Shown: one piece after another, positions 43,410 through 55,046 of the stretch
Numbering within the stretch: the stretch's first letter is position 1
How the letters are laid out: each line of letters starts with the position of its first letter
Notes under the pieces: generated by a model
Seen by the model: only the letters and a program-made list of their open reading frames with translations
Databases searched by the model: none
Told to the model about the DNA's origin: nothing
Program-made: the position numbers and the translations under genes
Assembly: GCF_040412425.1 (NCBI RefSeq)
Contig: NC_089781.1
Location: 56,451,468 to 56,515,467, forward strand
Direction of reading: 5' to 3'
From: Macrobrachium rosenbergii
Taxonomy: Eukaryota; Arthropoda; Malacostraca; Decapoda; Palaemonidae
Length of the DNA: 64,000 bases

Positions 43410-43985
43410 GTGATAGAGAATCATGCCAAGGCTGCAACAACCAGGAAAAAGAAATAAAGGGTAATCTGAAGAAAAGGCAAAAGTTTTACCAAAATAATTT
43501 TAATTAAGCAATCTCTTTTCATGTAGCAAGAACTCTAAAACTAAGTTATATTAAATCTAAGGCACATTGAAAAAACTTAATACTATGAAACATGGGCAGA
43601 TTCCCCGCACGACGGAGAAAAAGCCCCAAAAACCTTAAAATTACTTAAAGCAAGGTGAAACATGAAATGTGTACAAAATAACTCAAATATAACCTTAATA
43701 CTATACACGTAAACTTAGGCTAAACACGTAAGAGACAAAATCAATTAACATTAATATATACATTCATCTGGGGTACATGGAGCCAAATAAAACTGTCCAG
43801 TACCCCAAAGAAAAACAATAATGGCATATCAGATTACACTTTTTCCATTAACAGGTACAAGAAACAACAATATGAGGAGCCAGGCAGTGAGGTATAATCA
43901 ACCAGGAGAATAAGCAGAAAAGTAAATGAGGCAGGCGGGGGGGGAAAAAGGAAAGGACAAGGATATGATTAATTAAGGTGGGGAG
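43410..43985 (-). other. 3' non-coding region of DIRS copy 1
   Basis: AT-rich stretch between the recombinase stop and the ICR. No motif was recognised apart from poly(A)-like AATAAA words. Confidence 0.5.
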
Positions 43986-43989
43986 ATGA

Positions 43990-44890
43990 CACTTCCCACA
44001 GCTATTGAAAAATTTCAGGGCTTGAGCGTTTTTAAATAGTGGCGTTTAAACACTAGAGGTGATTTCCAACCCGTAAATTTAGATAACTCTGAAAAGTCCA
44101 TATTATGAAAGTAATTAATGGAAGTAGCAACTGCTCGAATATCATGAACCTTAGGGACTGAATCTGGGTTGGCCTGTTTAATAAAATATAAAATTTGTTG
44201 TCTTATAGCATTTAGTGAAAGAGTACCACCTTTCTCCCTGATAAAAGAGGACCCGACTTACTCTGTGGAGTTCTTGAAAGGTAAGATTTAAGTGTATAAA
44301 CTGGACATAAAGACTGGTCTTGAGGAAGGGGCACCACCTTCCAAGGGGGACCACCTGTCCTGTGGGTCTTCGTTCTTAGCTAAAAATCTAGGATCAGGGG
44401 AAAGGAGGACCTCTCCAGACGGGAGGAAGTTCACATAATTATCACCTCTAGTGAGAGCCGACAGCTCTGAGATTCTAGCACCTGAAGCCAAGCTAATCAA
44501 AAATAAAGGTCTTCCTTAACAGATCCTGATAAGAGCAATGAAAGTTATCCAGCTCTGATGCTAACTTAAGGACGTCATTGAGAAACCACGTAACAGACTG
44601 TGGGCGTGATACTGGTCTCAGACGAGCGCATGCTCTGGGGATAGATGAAAAGTAGGAATCTGTAAGGTCGATTTTAAAGCCGTAAAGAAATACTTTCTTT
44701 AATGCTGACTTGATTGTGGTAATAGTGGCCGGAGCAAGGCCTTTCTCAAACAATGATCTAAAGAAGGAAACTCCTAAATTAGCTGTCATGATTTTGGCTT
44801 CAGATGCTTTTAGAAAGGAGGCTAATTTTTGACTGCTGAGTCATACTGTCTAATAGTAGAATCTCTTTTATCTGATTCTAAAAACAGAGT
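43990..44890 (-). pseudogene. Tyrosine recombinase of DIRS copy 1 (frameshifted)
   Basis: This enzyme would integrate the circular DNA copy. The N-terminal core-binding part reads TANLGVSFFRSLFEKGLAPA and TIKSALKKVFLYGFKIDLTD near 44787-44640. Catalytic landmarks follow in order: SLASGARISELSALTRGDN (first Arg) near 44495-44440, VHDIRAVATS (H-x-x-R) near 44149-44120 and FKRHYLKTLK (Tyr nucleophile) near 44050-44022. At least two frameshifts (near 44500 and 44290) separate these parts. R, HxxR and Y are all present, so the family assignment is strong. Confidence 0.82.
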
Positions 44891-44899
44891 GTTGACAGG

Positions 44900-45270
44900 G
44901 TCAATGTTAAGCTCCTTTTTGAGCTGCGAACTTTTATAAAGTCCATAAAACTAGGGCATTCTGAATTCTTGAGGAAGCTGACACAGTCTTGGTTTGTACT
45001 GTCTGAGTCAGAATGGGCTTGGGGATCCGAAGACTCCGTAATCCCAGTTCCTGAAGAAGAGGGAACCAATTGCTCTTCGGCCAATAGGGGCTACTAGGGC
45101 TAATTGACCTTTGAATGTCCTGAGTTTGTGTAAAACTTTCAGCAGTAAGTTTATTGGGGAAAAGATAAATCTTCTCCCAACTGTTCCAATCTACTGTCAT
45201 TGCGTCTATGGCGAACGCCTGAGGGTCCAGGTTGGGGCCACATAACAGGGAGCTTGAAGTTGCTCTCCGT
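44900..45270 (-). pseudogene. Methyltransferase-like segment of DIRS copy 1
   Basis: Between RNase H and recombinase the minus strand gives LLCGPNLDPQAFAIDAMTVD, then WNSWEKIYLFP, and ends near WPKSNWFPLLQELGLRSLRI. The pattern PDPxAxxxDAxxxDW...YxFPP...WPxxxWFPxL is conserved in DIRS elements, where a DAM-like methyltransferase domain is annotated between RNase H and recombinase. I cannot confirm a DPPY-type catalytic motif here. The frame is continuous with RNase H and ends at a stop at 44934. Confidence 0.5.
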
Positions 45271-45720
45271 TGCGAACAGATCCACTTGGAGGCCCGAACC
45301 CGGCAAATCCATTTGAAAGATTCCATGTCCAGAGACCACTCCGTCTCCAACGGAGCATTCCTGGACAGGGAATCCGCCACCACGTTCCGTACCCCCGCTA
45401 GGTGGGTGGCTGACAGGTGCCAGCCGTGCTTGTTCGCTAGGGAGAAGATAGCAACCATTACTTGGTTTACTCGGCCTGATTTGGAGCCGCCCTGTTGATG
45501 CAATGAACTACCACTGCGCTGTCAATACCAACCTGATATGAATCCGGTTGGGCGGATTTTCTTCAGAGTTAGAAATACCGCCATAGCTTCCAGGGTGTTT
45601 ATATGGAACTGCTGAAACATTGTGGACCACGTTCCTTGTACTTTTTGTTTTGGAGAATATCCCCCCCAGCCGCTTAAGGAAGCGTCTGTGTGAACTAACT
45701 AGTGCCGGAGGGGAAATTGA
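45270..45720 (-). pseudogene. RNase H of DIRS copy 1
   Basis: Removes the RNA template strand. The start, VHTDASLSGWGGYSP, is near 45700-45655 in a shifted frame. The middle QGGSKSGRVNQVMVAIFSLA and HLSATHLAGVRNVVADSLSR run near 45490-45355 in the 45503-44934 frame. The DSxxxVxxxNxGG segment just upstream has a stop near 45510. The order matches copy 2 at 57740-58100. Confidence 0.7.
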
Positions 45721-45739
45721 AGCGGAACTGTATTGGACA

Positions 45740-46740
45740 AGCCTTTGACCGAGGCCCAACGGCCGCAATCTTGTCTTTAAGATTTGAGGGATAGAGGAGA
45801 CCTTGTCTCTGAGCTTGACATTGGCTCGACTCCGCCACACTCTGTTTAAGTCTTTAATTTCGCTTTTAACAGCAGGTTTGTCACTGAGGCAAACTGAAGA
45901 GACCCAAGGACCCTTTCTTGGGACCGGCGGGATGCTGATGGATTTTTGAGAAATCTCCTGGTGAGAGATGCTATCTCTTTCCTCTTGGGAGGCGGAAGGG
46001 ACAGCGTGTGAGATGACAGATCCCAGTTGAGACCCAACCACTGAAACCGGGACTCCGGAGTCAGGCGGGACTTTCTCTGTTCAGTTGGAAACCCAGCGAC
46101 TCCAGGAAACTGATGACTATGGACGTGGCTTTTTGACACTCCGGAACTGTTGGTGCCCAAATAATCCAATCGTCCAAATATGCTGCTAGGGATATCCCTT
46201 GAGACCGGAGTTGCTGTACTACCGTGTCCGCCAGCTTTGTGAATATCCTGGGCGCAATGTTCAGACCGAAGGGCATGACCCTGAAGGAGTAGGCCTGATT
46301 CCCGAGTCTGAAACCGAGGAACTGAGAGAAGTTCCGGCGCAACCGGACGTGATAATAAGCGTCTGAAAGATCGATAGAGGTGGTGACGGCTCCACGCGGA
46401 AGTAGAGTCCGTTACCTGAGCTACCGTAAGCATGCGAAAATTTGTCGCATTTTATGTAGCGATTTAGACGCGACAGATCCAGGATCACTCTTTGTTGATC
46501 GGAGTCTTTTTGGGAACAGTGAATAACCTGCCTTGAAACTTTAGGTGCCTTACTTTCTTTATTGCTCGTTTGTTGAGCAATTCTGTCACATAATCCTTTA
46601 GGACTGATGTGGATGGCTGGTAAAACCTGGTTAGAGGAGGAGGGTTTTTGATCCAGCTCCATCCTAGTCCTTTGGACACAATGCTGTGTGCCCAAGGGCT
46701 GAAGGTCCATTGGTCCCTGAACCAAAACAGGCGACCGCCT
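45740..46740 (-). pseudogene. Reverse transcriptase of DIRS copy 1 (three frames)
   Basis: The N-terminal part LGWSWIKNPPPLTRFYQPST and KRAIKKVRHLKFQGRLFTVP lies at 46679-46485. Fingers and palm with FLGFRLGNQAYSFRVMPFGL, NIAPRIFTKLAD and the catalytic AYLDDWIIWAP (YLDD codons at 46180-46169) lie at 46342-46061. The thumb/connection part with FQWLGLNWDLSSHTLSLPPP is near 46030-45970 in a third frame, followed by ERVLGSLQFASV. The motif set is typical of DIRS RT. Frameshifts near 46480, 46345 and 46060 inactivate it. Confidence 0.82.
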
Positions 46741-46823
46741 ACCTGTGTTCTCTCAGTGGGAGGGGCGGGTTTATTCCCCTACCACGTCCAGGTCTTCCCC
46801 TTGGGGTGGTGTTGGGCTTTCCT

Positions 46824-48782
46824 CTATGAGGGGGGGCTGCCTCTTCCTCCCCTTGCAACCCTATTAAGGCCGTGAAAATAACCACGGCCTTCATATGTGG
46901 GGTTGTATGCCGGTGAGGCCACATATGAGGGTGCAGCTGGTTGGACCAGCACATACTGTTGTGGGTGGGCCTTAGAAGTGGAAGGCTGTGCCACTGCCGA
47001 GACCGGGACAGCTTGGACTACCGCCTGATGGTGAGTCCTCTTATGCCTCCTGAAACGTTTACCTCCTCTCGATTGGGGGCCGGCCGATTCTGGGGTCTTA
47101 CGTTTGTAGGCTGAAATACCCCAGCGAGAACGAAGACTTTGGTTGGCCCGTGTAGCCTCAGCCATAACACTTGTGACCTCCTCTTCAGGGAAGAGGTTAG
47201 GTCCCCAGATCGAGCTTTTCACGAGCTTGTTAGGCTCGTGGCGGATAGTTGCATCGGCAAAGATGAACTTCCTACATTCCAGTCTGGCCAAAATAAACTC
47301 AGATAAGTCAGACTGGAAGCCTGCCAGCAAGGACTTAGCCAAGACCTGAAAGAATGGCTCGTCCGAGCAGGAGACGGCAGTGGCTTCAGTGAGGCATCAC
47401 GGAGTTCAAGGACCGGGCTAACTTAACCCGAGCATCAAACTCCGCTTTCAAAGAGTTTCCGGCAGCTTGGGGAGCTGCTCGCTAAATTGCGTGGAGGCGC
47501 AGAAAGGGTCCAGCTTCCCGACCGTGAAAGTGGACGGGGCGTCTGTCCAGAACTCATTACTTCCTGGGAATACCAGGGAAGTAGGGTCTGTCTCCCTCAG
47601 CTGAGGTACCGGAATACCCTCAAAGCACGCTCGGGCCGTAGCCAGAGCGACTTTGTCCAAGCAAGGGGTGGGAAGGTTGTCTCCCAGGGCGAACATGGTG
47701 AAGTTCCCCTTGAAAGGAGTCAACTTCGTGTTATCTGCCTGCCACTCCGTCAGAGTGCGCAGGAGAGCCGACTGAGCTTGGTCCCTAGGGACGATGACAG
47801 TCTCCCTAGGAACCTTGTCCGACCGAATCCAGGCTTCCTCCGTGAGCCTCACGAAGCCTGGATAAGGGGGCAGGAGATCGGGGGGGAAGAACTCCAGTTC
47901 CTCCAACCGTCTCGTGCCAAGACCATCAAGTGTTAGCTTGCCATCATGTTGGATGGCCCGGAGAGCGAACGCCAAGGGTTACCGACATCAAGCGGCGGGA
48001 GGTCCGCAGTGTCGGGGATAACATACTGTGGTTCGGCTGGGGGTGGATGAGCCATTCCCGCCAGTATATTATCATGACTGGCAAGCTTCTCTGAGATTTT
48101 GCTAAATCTCGAGTCCAGGTCCTCCGTAAAACGCTTATACAGTTGGTTAGCAAAGGCCTCTGCATCGAAAGCAGGTTGGCGAGGAGGGCTAGGTTTTGCA
48201 GCCCTCTTACTCGCGCCTTTGCTGGAGGAACCAGACTTGCTCCCGGAGGCTACAGGTCCTGAGACCTTAGCCTTCGACGGGGAAGGGCAGTGCCTTCTTG
48301 GAAGACGAGGACTTGAAGCCCTTCGCCTTCCATGAAGTCTTCAACTTCAACTTGGGGATAGCAGATGGAGCTCTATCACCCAAGGAGGAAGACTTCACAA
48401 AACCTGAAAATGAAGAAACAGATGAAGCAGGGGAGTCAAATAATGGGGGGCCCGCCCCAACAACCTCACCTACCTCACCACTTACCACCTGGTCCTGCTC
48501 TACATTCATCGGTTCCAGGTCGAGATTAATAGCGGCGGCGTCCTCCGAAACCTCAGCGTAGAGTACATCCGCTTGGGGTGGCTGGGTCTCATCCCGGATC
48601 TGCTGGATGATGGGGGTGGCCAGATCTTCAGGCACTGCGGCCGCCACCCGTGCGCCGGGGTAGAGTAAGTCCCTCAACCTAGCGTCGAGGACGTAGGGCT
48701 TCCCCGACGGAACGTTTCTTCCAAACCCAGCCACCCAGGCCCGGAGGGATTCCAAGGCAGACTTCTTGGAATTTTCGTCCGC
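46824..48782 (-). pseudogene. Gag main exon of DIRS copy 1
   Basis: Begins at an AG acceptor (TTTTTTACAG) with exon start 48782, reading ADENSKKSALESLRAWVAGF, then RNVPSGKPYVLDARLRDLLY (same in copy 3), an acidic region, and SSFSGFVKSSSLGDRAPSAI up to a stop at 48267. Another frame carries LEELEFFPPDLLPPYPGFVR, then GNFTMFALGDNLPTPC (47975-47448). A third carries SLLAGFQSDLSEFILARLEC and PNLFPEEEVTSVMAEAT, with a basic Lys/Arg stretch (GGKRFRRHKRTHHQAVVQAV) and a glycine-rich end (47342-46824). No known enzyme motif is present. It is called Gag from its position ahead of RT. Confidence 0.65.
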
Positions 48783-48893
48783 CTGTAAAAAACCAACAAT
48801 TAGCTAAGGACGAAAACCATTCCGGGAACCTCATAGCAATGTATAATATACAATATGAGCATAAAGCGGAATGATGTAGAGACTGTCACTTAC

Positions 48894-49063
48894 CAACTCG
48901 TCCTGGACAGTTGTGCAGAGAGCAAAGCAAACCTCACAACCATCAGGGTGCCAAACGATCAGGTCATCAAGGCGGACCGCACAACCAGCGTGGGTCCGAC
49001 AAACTACGTGACCGTAGGGTTGTTGGAGAGAGGCGGTGCACCCGGCTCCTCACAGCGAACAGT
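48894..49063 (-). pseudogene. Gag zinc-finger exon of DIRS copy 1
   Basis: A 170-bp exon flanked by an AG acceptor (CTTACAG) and a GT donor (TTGGTAAGTG), with an intron of 111 bp (48893-48783) to the main Gag exon. Homologous exons of 171 and 170 bp lie at 55047-55217 and 63286-63455. It encodes a Cys/His-rich module ending WHPDGCEVCFALC. A one-base loss in the CCGGG run shifts its frame relative to copy 2. Confidence 0.72.
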
Positions 49064-50710
49064 CTGTAAGAAGAAAAGTACATGAACCTCCCACCTAAGC
49101 AAAATAAAGCTGGCGAGGCCCGGAAATTCAACTGCAACCGAATACTCCGGCGGAGAAGAACTCCCTAACATAAACTGTGCCAATAAGCTCTAAATCACTC
49201 AGAGAGGAAGGTAAAGATTTCAGACCCGGAGTACTCCGGGAATGAATGGGAGAGAGACCAGGAACTAACCATAAGGGCTGCCAGTAAAATAACGGCGGAG
49301 ACCCTGGTATAGGCCGGACTCACTATTTATATATAATGAATAAAGGAGAGTACTCCTGTAGATAAACAGACTTATCTAAAAATAAATAAAAAAATAATAA
49401 ATAAAAACAGTAATAAGTGATGGTAAGAACACAAGAGGACGGAGGATCCGTTCCCTATAATGAAAAAACCTTCCACCCTTACTTCCCGCCGGAGAAACAA
49501 GATGGGTAAATGCTCATATGTTCATAACATAGGCTGAAGCAATTATATATACCGTATCAACGTAAACCGGGAGGAGAGGTGAACAGTGACTCGAAACGCA
49601 TTCGAGTAAACAAACCACCAACTCCAATACAGCGATGCTAGGGACAATATGGGAGGGAGCGAATCCCTCAACCAACAAAAGAAGTCCCGGAACTCGGAGA
49701 AAACGCCATCTAGCGTCACCCGCACGAGCAGAGCAAGGCTGGAAAGGAGGAGTGGGGGGGGGGGGAGGGGGGAGGTAAGGAGTAGGCTACCAGAAGGGAA
49801 CAGGAGACGGGGAGAAGCTCACCCGCTCAACTGCATCGTACCTCCCAGACCATGAATCTTAGAGGGGCGAAATGACTGGAAGCAACCAACCCGAAGCCCG
49901 ACTCCTAGTTAGGCGAAGCCTAATATGGACCTAACCTAAGTATAGGCTAGGAAAAGGGAAGAGTAAAAGGGAGGAGGAAGTAACTGGGAGAGAAATTTTG
50001 AGCCGAGAACCAGCCGGGATCGAAAATGGCAGGCAAGGGGCGACTAGCCTAGAGGAAACACATCCAAGAACTCGATTCCCCCAAATGGAGGAAGAGAACC
50101 AAGGGGCTCACTCTGCCCACCAAAAACGATCCCGGAGGAAAACAGCAACAAAACTCCCTCAACCTGAACTCCTCACCCAGGGCAAAGGGAAGGAAGCTAA
50201 CAAGCCTACTCCAAAACATAACCAACACTCATAAAAACTAAAATGTGCTCAACAGAGAGCGTAGCCTACCACGGGGAAGCGGTTAGATCTGAGGCTGCCG
50301 CCAACACCCGAGGTAAACCACTGAACAAAACTAAAAATAAAACTACAAGAGAGCACCATCTTCAATCAAAATTAATTAGCCTAGTAAGACCAAAACAAAA
50401 GGAACCCAGCCTGGGGTGGGGTACCTAGACGGGGCATCACTCCCACCAAGGCCAGTAGGCCAATGATCGTAATTCATAAACAAAAGGGGGAGCCACCGCA
50501 TGGAACCACCAGGAAGGGAACCAAAGGGGGCAAAATAATCTATAACGACGAGGAGACAACTCAAACTGAAAATAACAGAAGGAGACGCCTCATGGTCGAC
50601 ATGGCTGGCTGGGGACGCCGTGGCGACATAATAAGATCTCAATATTTATGAAAATACGAGACTATAACAGCCAAAAATAGAACAAAACCCCACAAGAAGA
50701 TGGTACTTAA
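49064..50710 (-). other. Large first intron of DIRS copy 1
   Basis: About 1.65 kb between the short first exon and the zinc-finger exon. GC-poor to mixed, with a poly-G tract near 49746-49771. No coding motif. The equivalent intervals in copies 2 and 3 are about 1.06 and 1.84 kb. Confidence 0.5.
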
Positions 50711-50740
50711 CTTGGAAATGGTAAAGCTGCTCGATGCCAT
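50711..50740 (-). pseudogene. Putative first Gag exon of DIRS copy 1
   Basis: ATG at 50740 opens MASSSFTISK, with the counterpart MSSSSFNISK in copy 3 and a longer MASMDQDASSSK in copy 2. The same AAGTTRAGTA sequence follows in all three. The exact donor is unclear because no choice joins the next exon in phase with certainty. Confidence 0.45.
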
Positions 50741-50802
50741 CGTTGATGCAGAGAAAATCCAAATAATGGAGACGAGCACACAAAAACAATCCGAAGATTC
50801 AC

Positions 50803-51113
50803 GTGCTAGAAAATGGAATGAGGTAGGTGGCGCTGGTGTCGCCGTCCTGGCGGGTGTTTGGTGTGGGGCTGTAACGGCTCACCGCTCTGTTCGGGGATTT
50901 TGATAGGGAGAGATCTTTCGAGTAGGTTTCCGTGGTAGTGGTAATTCACTCACCCCTTCTTATACCGACGCCTTCCAAGAAGGCGCTCGACTGGGGTAGT
51001 AACCCCAGCTTTCCTGAAAGCTCTTTTTCTCTGGTATATCTAGCAAGGTTATACCTAGAAATTCGTGCTGTAATGGAATTTCACCCGGCTGACACGGGAC
51101 TGGACTCAGAAAA
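50803..51113 (-). repeat. Left ITR of DIRS copy 1
   Basis: 311 bp. On the minus strand it starts TTTTCTGAGTCCAGTCCCGT and includes ACCAGAGAAAAAGAGCTTTC and CGCCAGGACGGCGACACCAG, the inverse of 42925-43259. Confidence 0.8.
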
Positions 51114-51410
51114 TGTGATTTTTAATCCTCTGGGTGTCTTGAAAACAATGTATCCTGCATTTACATTGATTTTTTCAACAGAAAAACGTCCAAAATTGAC
51201 CATTCTGCCATTCTGGAGCCATATTTCTTCCGCCGGGTCAGTGTTGTCAGCATCGTAAACCTGGAACATGTGTTGTAACCCAGGAAATAATTTTTTTATA
51301 AATATATTTGAAAAGCTTCGTAAACTCGGAAGGTCGTAAGCCGACCCTGTCGTAACCCGGAGACTGTCTGTATTCCCAAAGCCCTGGATTTAAGTTGGAC
51401 CTACAGTGGT
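51114..51410. other. Spacer between DIRS copy 1 and a DIRS relic
   Basis: No feature recognised. Confidence 0.5.
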
Positions 51411-53250
51411 GGCTGTCCAAACTAAATGTCGGAAGGGAAGTTCTTTCATCCTCTGGGACTACTCTTAGACTTCTCAATGCCTTGATCTAGGTTGGGAGCC
51501 CGGTTGGGGAACTGGGAAGTTTCCAGGATGTGTCTCCAGAAGAAAGGAGCCTTCACATTTATGTCAGAGAGCTAAAAGCTATTCACTTAGGACTTCAGTA
51601 CTTCTTGACCCTAGTTCACTCCTAGACTGTGGTAATCCTTTTAGACTAGACCACAGTCCTAACGTTTATTACGTTAGCAAGGAGTCTCTCTCCTCATTTT
51701 CTCTCCACCAAACAGTAAGAGAACTTCTACTGTGGACAATCAAAATTGAGTTTTATAGTCTCTCGATTTATTCCTGCCAGCTAATAAATTTTGGCAGACA
51801 AACTGAACCATCGGAAACTTGTTCTTACTACCTTCTTGACCTTGAATCACCTGGTCTGTTGGGATCTGTGGAATCTATGGTGTAGGCTGACTAGCATGGG
51901 CAGCAGACTCCATGCTGCAAGTTCAGTCCACTTTGGACCCCTAAGTCTTTTCCGTCCTTCAACATAGTCAAGGAAGTACTGAACAAGTTTCAGGCCCATT
52001 GCAATGTTACGATGACCCTCATAGCCCCGTTCTGACCCATGAAATAATGATTTCCAAACCTGCTGCAGTTGTTGGTGGACTCTCCATGGCTTCTTTCCCA
52101 ATCCGTGTCTACTCAGTCAACCTCGCTTCAAGAGTTACCACCAAGGGTGGCTTGCTCTTGTCTGGACAAGCCTCAGGCTGTTCAATAGCTTGTCGGAATG
52201 AAGGGGTTTTTTCTAGACGTACTGTAAGGACTATTGCAAAGCAGACGTCAATCTTCTTGCTAAGTCTACAAGAATAAGTGAGCGATTTTCTGTAGCTGGT
52301 GTCTCAGACTACGTCCCTCCTTTCGAGATACCTGTGACCCGAATTGCGGATTGCCTCTTTTATCTGAGGAGATCTAGAATACCTCGTATTCCTCCATTAA
52401 GGAGTGTCAAACTATGTTTAACTCAGTTTTTAAGCAACTTCGTCAATTCCTTTGACTAGTCCAAGCAAGGAAGGAAATCAAGTCTCCTGGAACATGGACG
52501 TAGTATTGAAGTGACTGACAGGTCCTTCTTTTGATTTACTATGCTCCTTTTCTTGGGAAGGACCTTACCTGGAAGGCTATCTTCCAGGTGACCCTGGCTT
52601 CTGCTAAAACATTTTAGTGAGATCCAAGCCATTGTTCTAGAGTAGGTCTTTTTCACAAGGAGACATGGTTTGCTTGTTTACCCTTGGATTTTAGTCTAGA
52701 ACAAGGATCTATCCAAGACCTGGATCTGTTCTTTCTCCCTTAAGAATGTAACGAACATCTTTGGCTCTGAGGAAGAATAGAGAGCCCTCTGTCCAGTTGG
52801 AGTTTTCAGGTATTACCTGAGCAGGACTGGAAGAGCAGAGGGCCATCCATAACCTATAATGTTCTAGCAAGCACCCATTTCGACCTCTGATTAAGAACGC
52901 ATTGTCCATCCTAAATGGGCTTTATTCCTGAGACCTCTCTCAGATTCAAGAGAGCATTTTGCCTACTTTAAGTGAAAGCTAAAGATGTCAGAGCAGCTTG
53001 TATGTCATTAGCTTGCAGGCACAACATGCCCCTTACTGCCATTCTGCAATCGACTTATTTGAAGTGTAATCGATCTTCACTTCTCACCATTTTTAATGAA
53101 AGTTATAACTGTGTTAAAATTTTCTGGTACCCTGCGACCATTATAGTAACTGACATGGTATTGCGGGAGGAAGCATAGGATTTTCTCCTATTATTCCTTC
53201 ACCTTGTAGTAAGGCGTTGGGTTTGGATAGCTGGTGGGTATAATATACCT
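51410..53250 (+). pseudogene. Old DIRS-type relic (RNase H, methyltransferase-like, recombinase)
   Basis: Very decayed but in order. ERSLHIYVREL with AIHLGLQYFLTL near 51555-51605 resembles the RNase H LHINxxELxAIxLxLQxF motif. HCNVTMTLIAPF near 52000-52035 resembles the xxLIAPxWP segment, followed by FPNLLQL. YSSIKECQTMFNSVFKQL near 52385-52440 resembles the SIxxYRxxLxSVF motif of the recombinase N-terminal domain. VKAKDVRAACMSLACRHNMP near 52971-53030 fits the HDxRxxxxS recombinase motif with the His lost. This is a different, older family from family I. No ends were defined. Confidence 0.55.
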
Positions 53251-53544
53251 GGAGCACCCACCACTCTTAGTGGACGGGTTGTGGTTTTATTTCAGTGGAG
53301 GTGACAGTATTGTCTGGTTGTTTTTTATATTGGTACTGCACCCAGGGCAAGGGGACCTATTGATGCTTTGCTAGCCATCGGAATACTCCGTTGTTGCAAA
53401 GCTCCCACTTAAGTGGAGGCGTTCCACTGCTACACCACCATGTCACTACGGGTTAAGATGGGCACCAACCACAGGCAGTATTCTCCTGCGGTAGCTCTCT
53501 TAACTGATGAGGAAACGACAAGCATTGTATTCAGTGCTAGCAAC
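53251..53544. other. Spacer or 3' remains of the DIRS relic
   Basis: No feature recognised. It ends where the left ITR of copy 2 starts. Confidence 0.45.
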
Positions 53545-53861
53545 TTTTCTGGGATCGACCTGTGTCGGAAGGTGAAATGTCCCATATAGCACACATTTCT
53601 AGGTATAAATATTTGCTAGATATACCAGAGAAAAAGCTATACAGCTAATAGGATGCCAGATTTACTACCTCTGGGTCGAACATCCTTATAGGATGTGTCG
53701 GTATGTCATCTAGGAGCTCTGGAAGCCACTACCACAGATGCTTAACCTAAACAGATCTCTCCCTTCCCAAAACCTCATTCTACCTAAGGGGTGCATTGTA
53801 GCGGTCTTCTCGGCTCCTGACTACTAATTCTACCCAGAATCACATCCCTTCATAGCACGCT
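53545..53861 (+). repeat. Left ITR of DIRS copy 2
   Basis: TTTTCTGGGATCGACCTGTG...CATAGCACGC; inverted match to 60043-60383, including TTTGCTAGATATACCAGAGA. Confidence 0.8.
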
Positions 53862-53939
53862 TCCACGTTAACACGCGTCGTTTTCGTTCGTGTTATTTTT
53901 GCTTCTTTTTGCCTTATTTTGGCTTTCTGGTTTTTTGCT

Positions 53940-53978
53940 ATGGCTTCGATGGATCAGGACGCATCTTCATCTAAGTTG
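53940..53978 (+). pseudogene. Putative first Gag exon of DIRS copy 2
   Basis: ATG at 53940 (MASMDQDASSSKL), followed by AAGTTGAGTATTC, the same context as in copies 1 and 3. About 1.07 kb of non-coding sequence follows before the zinc-finger exon. The splice donor is unresolved. Confidence 0.45.
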
Positions 53979-55046
53979 AGTATTCAATTTTGTTGTTTTG
54001 GGACTCGGTTGGACTAATTATGTCCCGTTTAATTACTTTCGCCTGGTCGGCTCAGTGCCGCCATTTATATCATTTCAATTTGATTATGTATCAATATCCT
54101 TTCGTCTGATTTTGGGTAGTGTTTTATGTTAGCCTACCTGACCAGTTTGGCTCAGTCGAATCTCGGAAGGTAGGCTAAGCTGGCCCCAGTTTTTCTCCCT
54201 ACCCTGGCTTCTAGGCCTAGGTAAGGTAGGTTTTCTTGGGTGGCCTTCAAATAGTTTTGGGTGCATGCCCGTCCTCCCTGACCAGTTTGATTCATCAGAT
54301 CTCTGGCGTGTCCTAGCCTCCTGACCAGGTGTTTTACTTGGAAAGGTTAGGCTGGGCCATAGATATTATTATTATCTATTTCGCCTTCCTGTGTTTATCT
54401 CACTCCCATTTTATCAGACGTGGTCTACCTGGCTCTCCCTTTGGGGCATTTTGACAACGCTCATTTTTGCCCCTTTCGGTTGAGATGACGCGTGGAAGGT
54501 GCTTTTGTCTGACCTGTTGCAATCGCCATGTTTTCTCTGCTCCTGCTTCTCTGCCCGTTCCGCCATTGGATCCGTTCCGGCTATCGTTAATTCGCTGTTT
54601 AGTTCCTAGTAGGAACAATAGCTTCGAGCATCGTTACCTTCTGTTTATTTAATTGAATTGTGGAGATGCCGGGCTGAATTGCTATTTTCAATGTTAATTA
54701 TTATCTAGTTTCCGTGACATGTGTTCCAGGTTTTCAGTCCGGAACCTTGAAGGCCGGCGACTAGCCCTCCCGGTTGTTGATTTCTGTGTGGTTAATTTCA
54801 AAACAGAGGCGCTCTCCAGCGTCGTCAAGAATTGTGCTTTCGGTGTGATCGACTTCCAGGCTTGGCCTCCCTGTTCAGATTGTACTGGAGCGTTCCCCAA
54901 GAACCCTTTTGTTTACCCCAGTTCTCAACTCCGGGTCTGGGGAGGAATATTATTACATTAAGTTTTATTAGTTTAGTTTTTTACCACAGCCGTGAAGCTG
55001 TTCTGGCGCTATCTCCTTGATACTCATGTATCAATTCCTCTTACAG
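53979..55046 (+). other. First intron of DIRS copy 2
   Basis: Non-coding, ends in a pyrimidine-rich TCCTCTTACAG acceptor. No motif recognised; short frames here (for example 54719-54961) are not conserved in copies 1 or 3. Confidence 0.5.

Larger units (their letters stand above)
42925..51113 (-). mobile_element. DIRS-type element, family I, copy 1 (full length, minus strand)
   Basis: Left ITR at 51113-50803 and right ITR at 43259-42925 are long inverted copies of each other. An ICR lies at 43320-43409. On the minus strand the order is Gag with split exons, reverse transcriptase, RNase H, methyltransferase-like segment and tyrosine recombinase. There is no integrase, protease or LTR pair, which is the DIRS plan. 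No target duplication is expected or seen; the tips meet at an AAA/TTT. All genes carry frameshifts or stops. Copy 3 at 61038 is a close relative and copy 2 a more distant one. Confidence 0.85.
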
